Of a stretch of 7,360 bases of DNA, positions 1-5,750 are shown piece after piece. The notes under the pieces were generated by a model, which saw only the letters and a program-made list of their open reading frames with translations, did not search any database and was not told the origin of the DNA. This stretch comes from Modestobacter sp. (GTDB taxonomy: Bacteria; Actinomycetota; Actinomycetes; Mycobacteriales; Geodermatophilaceae). Where the stretch lies: NCBI GenBank assembly GCA_025966175.1, contig JAOPVN010000490.1, positions 1 to 7,360 on the forward strand. The letters run 5' to 3'. The translations under genes and the position numbers were made by a program. Positions within the stretch are counted from its first letter, which is position 1; each line of letters opens with the position of its first letter.

Positions 1-1
1 C

Positions 2-1768
2 CTGGCCGCCCTGGATGCGCGGTCCCGGGCGCTCGTCCGTGAACGGAGCACACCGCCCGTCGCGGACGCGACCGCATCGGAGGCCGGTGCACCCGCCGGC
101 CCGACCGTGCCGCGCGAGCGGGGCAGCATCATCGAGGCGCTCGACGACCTCGGCCGCCCGGAGGCCTACTCACCGGAGGGCCACCGCCGGTTGCGCCGGC
201 TGGCCAACGAGCTCTCCGCGCTGCGCTCACGGCTGGGGGAGTCGCTGCCGGATCTCGTCGACGAGGTGGTGCGCACCCTCGGTCTGGAGACCGAGCTGGC
301 CAGCCACCCCGATGTGACCCCCGGAGGCGCGCGCACCCACCTGGACGCGCTGCACGAGGTCGCCGCGGAGTTCTCCGAGCTCGCCGAGCTGCCCTCGCTG
401 CCGGCCTTCCTGGGCTACCTCGCCGACGCGGAGGTGCGCGAGCGCGGCCTGGAGCCCGGTGAGGTGGCGGTCAACCCGGAGGCGGTGCAGCTGCTCACCG
501 GCCACTCGGCCAAGGGCCTGGAGTGGGACGTCGTCGGCGTGCCCGGGATGACCAAGGACCAGTTCCCGGCCAGGTCGGACGCCTCTGACTCGTGGATCCG
601 CGACCCCGGCGCCGTTCCCGTTGACCTGCGGGCCACGGACCGCGCGGAGCTGCCCCGGCTGCACCTGCCGGTGCCCGGATCCGGCGACCAGGCCGCGGTA
701 CGCGATGCCCTGGAGGACTACGTCGAGGAGTGGAAGGACTTCGGCCTCGCCGAGGAGATCCGGCTCGGGTACGTGGCGGTGACCCGCGCCAAGCACCTGC
801 TGCTGTGCTCGGGCAGCTGGTGGCGCGACGGCAAGACCGCCTCCGGGCCCTCCTCGCTGCTGCTCGCGGTCAAGGCCGCCTGCGAGGACGGGGCGGGTGT
901 CGTCGACGCATGGGCGCCGCCACCGGAGGAGGACGCGGAGAACCCGGCGCTGGCCGAGTGGCCGGTGGGCAGCTGGCCGACCGATCCGCTGTCCTCCCGC
1001 CGCCGTCGGGCTCTGACCGCCGCGGCCGAGCTGGTCGCTGTCACCCAGCCGCACCCGCTCACCGATGCGGCACTCGGCGCCGAGGACGACCCCCTGGTCG
1101 CGGACTGGCTGCGCGACGCGGACCTGCTGCTGCGCGAGCGTGCCGAGCACTCCCGCGGCGTCGTCGACGTGCCGCTGCCCGCGCACCTGTCGGTCTCGGC
1201 GCTGGTCGCGCTGCGCCGGGACCCGGCCGAGCTGGCCCGCCGGCTGCGGCGGCCGATGCCGGCGGCACCGGCACCGCTGGCCCGGCGCGGGACGGCCTTC
1301 CACGCCTGGCTCGAGGAGCGCTTCGGCACCTCCCGGCTGATCGACCTCGACGAGCTCCCCGGCAGCGGTGACGCCGCCGCCGCACCCGACGAGGCGCTCG
1401 CCTCGCTGCAGCAGGCCTTCCTGGCCGGCGAATGGGCCGACCGCCAGCCGGTCGACGTCGAGGCCCCGTTCGAGACCCCGCTGGGCCCGCTGACCCTGCG
1501 CGGCCGGATCGACGCCGTCTACGCCACCCCTGACGGCGGTTACGAGGTCATCGACTGGAAGACCGGCCCGGTCCCCGGCGCGGCCGAGCTCGCCGCGGCG
1601 GCGGTGCAGCTCGCGGCCTACCGGTTGGGCTGGTCCCGGCTCACCGGGGTGCCGGTGGAGCAGGTCAGCGCCGGCTTCCACCACGTCGCGGCCGGGGTCA
1701 CGCTGCGCCCGGTCGACCTGCTGGACGAGGCCGGCCTGCTCGCCCTGGTCACCGGGGCAGCGGCGTGA
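2..1768 (+). CDS. adnB: ATP-dependent helicase-nuclease, AdnB-like subunit (5' end outside window)
   Basis: This is the C-terminal 588 residues of a UvrD/RecB-type motor fused to a RecB-family nuclease. The frame is open from base 2, so the true start lies upstream. In fragment numbering, helicase motif V is TGHSAKGLEWD at 166-176 and motif VI is GYVAVTRAK at 256-264, with the arginine-finger candidate R262. The nuclease domain has H434 (FHAWLE), D504 (GRIDAV), D518 and K520 (IDWKTG), and Q536 and Y540 (QLAAYR), which is the complete PD-(D/E)XK set, so it should be active. I see no four-cysteine Fe-S cluster of AddB type in the visible part. In mycobacteria AdnA and AdnB form a heterodimer that unwinds and resects double-strand breaks; adnB follows adnA there, and the short tail after DWKTG (70 residues) resembles AdnB more than AdnA. 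The helicase-nuclease call is very secure; the subunit assignment is an inference at about 70%. Confidence 0.93.
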   Translation: MAALDARSRALVRERSTPPVADATASEAGAPAGPTVPRERGSIIEALDDLGRPEAYSPEGHRRLRRLANELSALRSRLGESLPDLVDEVVRTLGLETELASHPDVTPGGARTHLDALHEVAAEFSELAELPSLPAFLGYLADAEVRERGLEPGEVAVNPEAVQLLTGHSAKGLEWDVVGVPGMTKDQFPARSDASDSWIRDPGAVPVDLRATDRAELPRLHLPVPGSGDQAAVRDALEDYVEEWKDFGLAEEIRLGYVAVTRAKHLLLCSGSWWRDGKTASGPSSLLLAVKAACEDGAGVVDAWAPPPEEDAENPALAEWPVGSWPTDPLSSRRRRALTAAAELVAVTQPHPLTDAALGAEDDPLVADWLRDADLLLRERAEHSRGVVDVPLPAHLSVSALVALRRDPAELARRLRRPMPAAPAPLARRGTAFHAWLEERFGTSRLIDLDELPGSGDAAAAPDEALASLQQAFLAGEWADRQPVDVEAPFETPLGPLTLRGRIDAVYATPDGGYEVIDWKTGPVPGAAELAAAAVQLAAYRLGWSRLTGVPVEQVSAGFHHVAAGVTLRPVDLLDEAGLLALVTGAAA

Positions 1769-1866
1769 TCGTCCGGGACGACGCGGACGGGGCCCTGCTG
1801 CGCGATGCCCGTCGACGGCTGCGCCCGGGGCTCACATCACGGCCATCCCGCTCCCGGGGACGGTGA
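1765..1866 (+). other. 33-codon reading frame overlapping the adnB stop (possible gene remnant)
   Basis: A GTG at 1765 overlaps the adnB TGA in the GTGA arrangement typical of translationally coupled actinobacterial operons. It opens a frame beginning VIVRDDADGALLRDARRRLR and closing at a TGA ending at 1866. The first 23 codons look like ordinary high-GC coding sequence with alternating acidic and basic residues. The last ten (TSRPSRSRGR) lie mostly in the antisense 3' end of the DUF2182 gene and look like read-through. I recognise no family. It may be the stump of a gene that once followed adnB and was cut by arrival of the DUF1326-DUF2182 pair, or it may be chance. Confidence 0.2.
1769..1781 (+). 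terminator. Small inverted repeat directly after the adnB stop
   Basis: TCGTC and GACGA flank the three bases CGG immediately after the adnB TGA. The stem is only 5-6 pairs and no T-run follows, so it is a weak terminator candidate at a convergent gene junction. It also lies inside the short reading frame that starts at 1765. Confidence 0.15.
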
Positions 1867-2632
1867 GGGCCGGGATCGCGTCGGGGGCGGCGAACAGGAG
1901 GACGCCCAGGACGAGGAGGAGGCCCGCGGTGCCGTAGGTGGCCACCCGCCGCATGGGGAGGGTCTTCTCGACGGCGATCAACCCGGCGACGAGAGCCATC
2001 CAGACGATGCTCATGACGCCCAGCGCGAACAGCGACGCCATCAACGCCCAGCAGCAGCCGACGCACCACGCGCCGTTCTTCGCCCCCATCCGCAGCGCGC
2101 CCGACCAACCGTCGCGCCAGCCGCCGAGCAGGACGCCGAGCGGGCTGCGGCACTTCCGGAGGCAGACGTCCTTCAGCGGTGTCAGCTCGTAGCCGGCTGC
2201 GACCAGCAGCGTGGCGGCGGCGACCGGCCGGCCCGCGTGGTCCCAGGCGAGCGCGTCGCCTGCAGAGCGGCCCGCCACCATGCCGATCGCGAACGCCAGC
2301 AGACCGGCGCCGGCCCAGGTGGCGAGGTAGCCGGCCGTGAAGACCAGCGGTGACAGGGGAGACCGGGCGCGGGTCATCCGGGAGTACAACGCGATCGTCG
2401 GGGCGACCGACGGGAACATCATCGCGGCCATCATCACGATCCAGACGCCGAGGAACCATCCCAGCGTCCCGAGGCCGGTCCACGGCCCCTCGTCCATGCC
2501 GCGCATCTGCCCGGCCGTCCACCACCAGCCGAGGCCGGCGAGGGCGAACAGCGCGGCGACCAGACCCAGGCGAACGCGTGCCGCGGCGAAAGCGGCGGCG
2601 AGGTCGTCGCCCGGGTGGAGGGGCTGCACCAC
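1832..2632 (-). CDS. DUF2182 polytopic membrane protein, predicted metal-binding
   Basis: This 266-residue protein belongs by motif to the DUF2182 family, described as predicted metal-binding integral membrane proteins. About six hydrophobic segments are visible, near residues 22-40, 56-80, 95-120, 137-152, 193-220 and 230-250. Family-type motifs are WIVMMAAMMFPS at 64-75, LKDVCLRKCRSP at 153-164 and GAWCVGCCWALM at 187-198. They place C157, C161, C190, C193 and C194, with a methionine cluster at 67, 68, 71 and 72, as candidate soft-metal ligands. It lies 12 bases after the DUF1326 stop in the same direction, so the two are surely co-transcribed. The start is one of two adjacent GTG codons, 2632 or 2629. 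A GGAGGG at 2642-2637 is 4 bases from the first and 7 from the second, so 2629 is equally plausible. The molecular function is not established; copper or thiol handling is inference from the residues. Confidence 0.9.
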   Translation of the reverse strand: MVQPLHPGDDLAAAFAAARVRLGLVAALFALAGLGWWWTAGQMRGMDEGPWTGLGTLGWFLGVWIVMMAAMMFPSVAPTIALYSRMTRARSPLSPLVFTAGYLATWAGAGLLAFAIGMVAGRSAGDALAWDHAGRPVAAATLLVAAGYELTPLKDVCLRKCRSPLGVLLGGWRDGWSGALRMGAKNGAWCVGCCWALMASLFALGVMSIVWMALVAGLIAVEKTLPMRRVATYGTAGLLLVLGVLLFAAPDAIPALTVPGSGMAVM

Positions 2633-2636
2633 AGGA

Positions 2637-2642
2637 CCCTCC
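2637..2642 (-). promoter_or_regulatory. Ribosome binding site of the DUF2182 gene
   Basis: GGAGGG on the minus strand lies in the 12-base gap between the DUF1326 stop and the tandem GTG codons. Its 7-base distance to the second GTG (2629) is more usual than the 4 bases to the first (2632). Confidence 0.6.
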
Positions 2643-2644
2643 GG

Positions 2645-3247
2645 TCAGGCGGACCAGGAGAAGTCGGAGGTGGACAGACCGGTCTTGCCTTCGTACCGGA
2701 TGCCGAACGCGTCGATCCGCGACCGCCGCGCCTCGGCCATCGTCAGGTCCGACCCGACCGGGTGGAACATGCCGGAGAACCGGACCGGCTGACCGGTCTC
2801 CACCCCGAAGGGCACGATGTCCTCGATCTCGAAGTCGATGGCGTCGTCGACCCGCACGCTGTGCCGCAGCCCGTCATCGCTCAGCTCGATCGCCGCCCGC
2901 TGGACGCCGACCACCTCGCCGACGAGCGGGGCCAGCAGGGCCATCGGCCCGCCGAGCTGCCCGCCGAAGACCTGGACGAGCTTGTCGAACTGCTCGTCCG
3001 TTGCCTGGTCGTCGACGTACATCCCGAGCCGCCAGTTGCCGTCGGTCATCACCTTGGGGGTGTCGATGATCGCGACCACCTTCCGACCACCGACGTCGGT
3101 GCCGTCGATCTCGCCGTCGCGGATGGTGAACGCCAGGCTCGCCCGGCAGTAGTCGTACGTGGCGCCGTGGTCCAACGTGAGGTTGCACGGGCACATCAGC
3201 TCGCAGGAACACGTCTCCGCGTAGCTGCCCCTCAGGTTCCACGACAT
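2645..3247 (-). CDS. DUF1326 family cysteine-rich protein
   Basis: This soluble protein of 200 residues begins MSWNLRGSYAETCSCELMCPC, minus its last residue here: the N-terminal DUF1326 signature is an aromatic-rich strand, then CxC and CPC. Visible cysteines are C13, C15, C19, C21 and C34, all in the first 35 residues, which suggests a metal or redox centre. The remainder resembles a beta-rich fold, with GEIDGTDVGGRKVVAIID at about 46-63 and a C-terminal GIRYEGKTGLSTSDFSWSA. No signal peptide or membrane segment is seen, so it is likely cytoplasmic. ATG 3247 is preferred over an in-frame TTG at 3253 because GGAAGGGG ends 7 bases before the ATG but would almost touch the TTG. It is the first gene of an operon with the DUF2182 membrane protein. 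The family's function is unknown; the pairing suggests a soluble partner that delivers something to the membrane protein, which is inference. Confidence 0.9.
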   Translation of the reverse strand: MSWNLRGSYAETCSCELMCPCNLTLDHGATYDYCRASLAFTIRDGEIDGTDVGGRKVVAIIDTPKVMTDGNWRLGMYVDDQATDEQFDKLVQVFGGQLGGPMALLAPLVGEVVGVQRAAIELSDDGLRHSVRVDDAIDFEIEDIVPFGVETGQPVRFSGMFHPVGSDLTMAEARRSRIDAFGIRYEGKTGLSTSDFSWSA

Positions 3248-3254
3248 GGCCAAG

Positions 3255-3262
3255 CCCCTTCC
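3255..3262 (-). promoter_or_regulatory. Ribosome binding site of the DUF1326 gene, inside a near-palindrome
   Basis: GGAAGGGG on the minus strand ends 7 bases before ATG 3247 and decides the start. It forms one side of a 16-base near-palindrome at 3255-3270 (outer CCCC and GGGG, central TCCGGA, one mismatched pair), so it could be partly paired in the mRNA. Confidence 0.6.
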
Positions 3263-3272
3263 GGAGGGGGCC

Positions 3273-3302
3273 AGTGTCCATCCGGCGGCGGACAGCGGTC
3301 AA
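3273..3302 (-). promoter_or_regulatory. Candidate sigma-70-type promoter of the DUF1326-DUF2182 operon, with inverted repeat
   Basis: On the minus strand, TTGACC (3302-3297) is followed after exactly 18 bases by GACACT (3278-3273). That is a good housekeeping -35 and a passable -10 (A and T of TANNNT kept). Transcription would begin near 3266 and give a leader of about 19 bases carrying the ribosome binding site. An inverted repeat TGTCC-N10-GGACA (3275-3279 and 3290-3294) lies across the spacer and part of the -10, where a repressor or a MerR-type activator could bind. The regulator is not in the window. Confidence 0.5.
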
Positions 3303-3304
3303 CG

Positions 3305-3324
3305 CCCGCCGGGCCGCCGGCGGG
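3305..3324 (-). terminator. GC hairpin after the epoxide hydrolase gene
   Basis: A perfect 8-base inverted repeat (CCCGCCGG and CCGGCGGG) with a 4-base loop starts three bases past the stop codon of the hydrolase in the direction of transcription. There is no T-run, as is frequent for actinobacterial terminators. It lies just upstream of the DUF1326 promoter and would insulate the two units. Confidence 0.45.
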
Positions 3325-3327
3325 GGC

Positions 3328-4209
3328 TCAGCTCGGCGGGGCGTGCAGCGGGGCGTCCGGGTGGAGCACCGGCCCGCGGGCGATCCGGTCCAGCACCGCC
3401 CGGGCCAGCTCGTCGGGTGCCTGCTCGGGGACCCAGTGGGTGATCCCGGGCAGCTCCACGAACCGGTAGTCGCCGGTCACCTGGTCCGCGCACGCCTCCG
3501 CGGCGATCCGGCCGACCGCGACGTCGCCGTCGCTCCACACGTAGGTCGTCGGCACCTGCACCGGGTCGACCGGGGGCGAGGAGCTCATCGCCCGGTACCA
3601 GTTCAGCGCCGCGGTCAGCGCGCCCGGCGCCGACAGCTGCTCCACGTAGACGTCGACCGCCTCGGCCGGCACCCCGGGGGCGTCCAGCATCCGGCGCAGC
3701 CGGCGGGCGCCGTCGGCCAGCAGGACCTCCTCGGCCTTTCCGGCCTGCCGGAACAGCTTGATGTAAGCCGAGCGCTCCCTCTGCTCCGGATCGGCGCGGA
3801 AGGCCAGCGTGTAGGCCGTCGGGTGGGGCACCGAGACCGCGGTCAGCGTGCGCACCCGGTCGGGATGCCAGGCGGCCAGCCCCCACGCCACGTTGGCGCC
3901 CCAGTCGTGCCCGACGACGTCGACGACCGGGATGTCCAGGGCGGTCATCAGGTCTGCGGTCACCTGCACCAGGCTGGTCAGCGCGTAGGCGTCGACCTCG
4001 TCGGGCCGGGCACCGGGGGAGTAGCCCAGCTGGTCGGGTGCGTACGTGCGCAGCCCGGCCTCGGCCAGCAGTGGCGCGACCGCCGACCAGCTCAGCGACG
4101 TCTCCGGGAAGCCGTGCAGCAGCAGCACCGGCGGGCCGTCGTCCGGGCCGTCCGTCCGCACGTCGAAGGTCAGGTCGCCGACGTCCACCTGCAGCATCCC
4201 CACGGCCAT
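3328..4209 (-). CDS. Alpha/beta hydrolase, probable epoxide hydrolase
   Basis: This 293-residue alpha/beta hydrolase, likely cytoplasmic, would open epoxides to diols by way of an ester on an aspartate. Motifs in order are the oxyanion loop HGFPE (32-36), the nucleophile D102 in GHDWGA, the acid D229 (or D227) in VWSDGD, and the base H258 in GITHWVPE. Two lid tyrosines match those of soluble epoxide hydrolases. Y149 sits eight residues before the G of GKAE, and Y205 is in LNWYRAM, a close match to the lid motif of the mammalian enzyme as I recall it. This favours epoxide hydrolase over haloalkane dehalogenase, which shares GHDWG. The frame runs open to 4431, but ATG 4209 is chosen because the fold begins right after it and a TANNNT box lies 6 bases upstream; ATG 4197 is a second option. 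It is divergent from the dipeptidase gene. The substrate is unknown. Confidence 0.9.
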   Translation of the reverse strand: MAVGMLQVDVGDLTFDVRTDGPDDGPPVLLLHGFPETSLSWSAVAPLLAEAGLRTYAPDQLGYSPGARPDEVDAYALTSLVQVTADLMTALDIPVVDVVGHDWGANVAWGLAAWHPDRVRTLTAVSVPHPTAYTLAFRADPEQRERSAYIKLFRQAGKAEEVLLADGARRLRRMLDAPGVPAEAVDVYVEQLSAPGALTAALNWYRAMSSSPPVDPVQVPTTYVWSDGDVAVGRIAAEACADQVTGDYRFVELPGITHWVPEQAPDELARAVLDRIARGPVLHPDAPLHAPPS

Positions 4210-4215
4210 GCAGGG

Positions 4216-4221
4216 AACGTA
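4216..4221 (-). promoter_or_regulatory. -10 box for leaderless epoxide hydrolase transcript
   Basis: TACGTT on the minus strand fits TANNNT and ends 6 bases before ATG 4209. Transcription would therefore start at or next to the A of the start codon. No Shine-Dalgarno sequence is close to this ATG, and no clear -35 is visible. Confidence 0.5.
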
Positions 4222-4257
4222 GCCCGCTCCCCGGCCGAACGGGCGGGCCACGCGGGA

Positions 4258-4263
4258 TACGGT
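4258..4263 (+). promoter_or_regulatory. -10 box for leaderless dipeptidase transcript
   Basis: TACGGT fits TANNNT and ends 7 bases before GTG 4271, so the mRNA would begin at the start codon. No ribosome binding site is present. A convincing -35 is not seen. It lies in the same 61-base gap as the opposing hydrolase promoter, so the two start points are about 60 bases apart. Confidence 0.5.
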
Positions 4264-4270
4264 CGACTCC

Positions 4271-5692
4271 GTGAGCAGCAGCGCCGAACGTGACTTCGTC
4301 ACCGCCCACCTGGACGACCTGCACGCCGACCTGGACGCCTGGTTGCGCATCCCCTCGATCTCCGCAGATCCGGCGCACGCCGGGGACGTCGCGGCGAGCG
4401 CCGAGTGGCTGGCCGAGGCGCTGCGCCGCACTGGCTTCCCGACCGTGGAGATCTGGCCGACCGCCGGCGCGCCCGCTGTCTTCGCCGAGTGGCCGTCCGC
4501 CGACGAGGGTGCTCCGGTGGCGCTGGTCTACGGCCACCACGACGTCCAGCCGGTCGACCCGCTCGAGCTGTGGGAACACCCGCCGTTCGAGCCCACGGTC
4601 GTCGAGACCGCCGGCGGTCCCGAGCTGCACGCCCGCGGGGCCATCGACGACAAGGGCAACGTCGCCTTCCACCTGCTCGGCATGCGCGCGCACCTGGCCG
4701 CCACCGGCCGGGACACCCCCGCGGTCACGGTGAAGCTGATCATCGAGGGCGAGGAGGAGTCCGGCTCCCCGCACTTCGCCGACCTGCTGCGCGAGCACGC
4801 CGACCGGCTGCGCTGCGACGTCGTCGTGGTGAGCGACACCGGCATGGCCGCCCACGACGTCCCCAGCGCGGTGACCGCGATGCGCGGCCTCGCGGACGCC
4901 GAGATCACCCTCCGCGGCCCCGCGGTCGACCTGCACTCGGGTTCCTTCGGCGGCGCCGTCCCCAACCCGTTGCACGCCATGGCCGAGCTGGTCGCCTCGC
5001 TGCACGACGAGTCGGGTCGGGTCACGCTGCCCGGTTTCTACGACAAGGTGCGCCCGCTCACCGATCGCGAGCGCGACCTGATGGGCCGGGTCCCCTTCGA
5101 CGAGGCCGCCTGGCTCGCCGGGCCCGCCGCCTCGCGTGTCGCCACCGGTGAGGCCGGCTTCAGCACGCTGGAACGGGTCGGCGCCCGGCCCACCGCCGAG
5201 GTCAACGGCATGTGGGGTGGCTACACCGGCCCGGGCCACAAGACGATCGTCCCGGCCGAGGCGCACGCCAAGGTCACCTTCCGGCTGGTCGCCGACCAGC
5301 TGCCGGCCGACCTGGGCGACCAGGTTCGGGCATGGGTGGAGACGAACACCCCGGCGGGCATCGAGGCCGAGGTGCACGTGGCGGCCGGCGGCGTCGCGCC
5401 CTGCGCCAGCGACCTGGACCACCCCGCGATGGACGCGCTGCTGCGCTCCATCGCCCAGGCCTTCGACACCGACGCCGACCAGGTGCTGTTCACCCGCGAG
5501 GGCGGCAGCGGCCCGGAGGCCGACATCGCGCAGATCCTCGGTGCACCGCTGCTGTTCCTGGGCGCCGGCCTGCCCACCGACCGCATCCACTCGCCGAACG
5601 AGCGGGTGCTGCTGCCGATGCTCCACCGGGGTGCGGAGGCCACCGCCCATCTGTGGCGCGAGCTGGCGACCGTGCGCTTCACGGCCCGATGA
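4271..5692 (+). CDS. M20 family dipeptidase (zinc metallopeptidase)
   Basis: This 473-residue cytoplasmic peptidase of the M20 (ArgE/DapE/carnosinase-like) family should cleave dipeptides with a two-zinc centre. All ligands can be placed: H89 in YGHHDVQP with catalytic D91 two residues on, bridging D126 in RGAIDDKG, general base E162 and ligand E163 in EGEEESGS, D189 in VSDTGM, and H440 in RIHSPNE. The lid/dimerisation domain lies at roughly 200-320, with H222 in DLHSGSFGG and a VNGMWGGYTGPGHKTIVPAE stretch. The length is typical for the family. The GTG start is supported by the TANNNT box 7 bases upstream. A DUF2510 membrane protein gene follows after 22 bases and is probably co-transcribed. 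The exact substrate cannot be told from sequence; peptide turnover is the likely role. Confidence 0.95.
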   Translation: MSSSAERDFVTAHLDDLHADLDAWLRIPSISADPAHAGDVAASAEWLAEALRRTGFPTVEIWPTAGAPAVFAEWPSADEGAPVALVYGHHDVQPVDPLELWEHPPFEPTVVETAGGPELHARGAIDDKGNVAFHLLGMRAHLAATGRDTPAVTVKLIIEGEEESGSPHFADLLREHADRLRCDVVVVSDTGMAAHDVPSAVTAMRGLADAEITLRGPAVDLHSGSFGGAVPNPLHAMAELVASLHDESGRVTLPGFYDKVRPLTDRERDLMGRVPFDEAAWLAGPAASRVATGEAGFSTLERVGARPTAEVNGMWGGYTGPGHKTIVPAEAHAKVTFRLVADQLPADLGDQVRAWVETNTPAGIEAEVHVAAGGVAPCASDLDHPAMDALLRSIAQAFDTDADQVLFTREGGSGPEADIAQILGAPLLFLGAGLPTDRIHSPNERVLLPMLHRGAEATAHLWRELATVRFTAR

Positions 5693-5708
5693 AGGCACGG
5701 GCGGGGAC

Positions 5709-5750
5709 GACGCCATGAGCGGACCCGGCGACGCCATGAGCGGACCCGGC
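5709..5750 (+). repeat. Perfect 21-base tandem duplication spanning a start codon
   Basis: GACGCCATGAGCGGACCCGGC plus one base of phase is present twice back to back (5709-5729 and 5730-5750) without mismatch. The unit is seven codons long, so both ATG codons (5715 and 5736) are in the same frame. The Shine-Dalgarno-like GGGGA at 5703-5707 lies outside the duplicated unit and serves only the first ATG. Confidence 0.9.

Noticed and set aside
227..1684. 485-codon open frame antisense to adnB
   Set aside because: The plus strand has clear helicase and nuclease motifs across the same stretch; the antisense product is Arg/Gly/Gln/Val-rich with no motif.
1809..1818. Palindrome CCGTCGACGG between adnB and the DUF2182 gene as a terminator
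   Set aside because: It has no room for a loop, no T-run, and such short palindromes are expected in GC-rich DNA.
3248..3253. TTG at 3253 as start of the DUF1326 gene
   Set aside because: The Shine-Dalgarno GGAAGGGG would be only one base away from it, while ATG 3247 is at a normal distance and matches the family's usual MSWxLxG beginning.
4210..4431. N-terminal extension of the epoxide hydrolase up to 4431
   Set aside because: It would overlap the dipeptidase coding region by about 160 bases, adds no fold element, and the ATG at 4209 has a -10 box at leaderless distance.
5136..5714. Upstream extension of the DUF2510 frame to 5136
   Set aside because: That part lies out of frame inside the dipeptidase gene, whose C-terminal zinc ligand and conserved blocks are encoded there.
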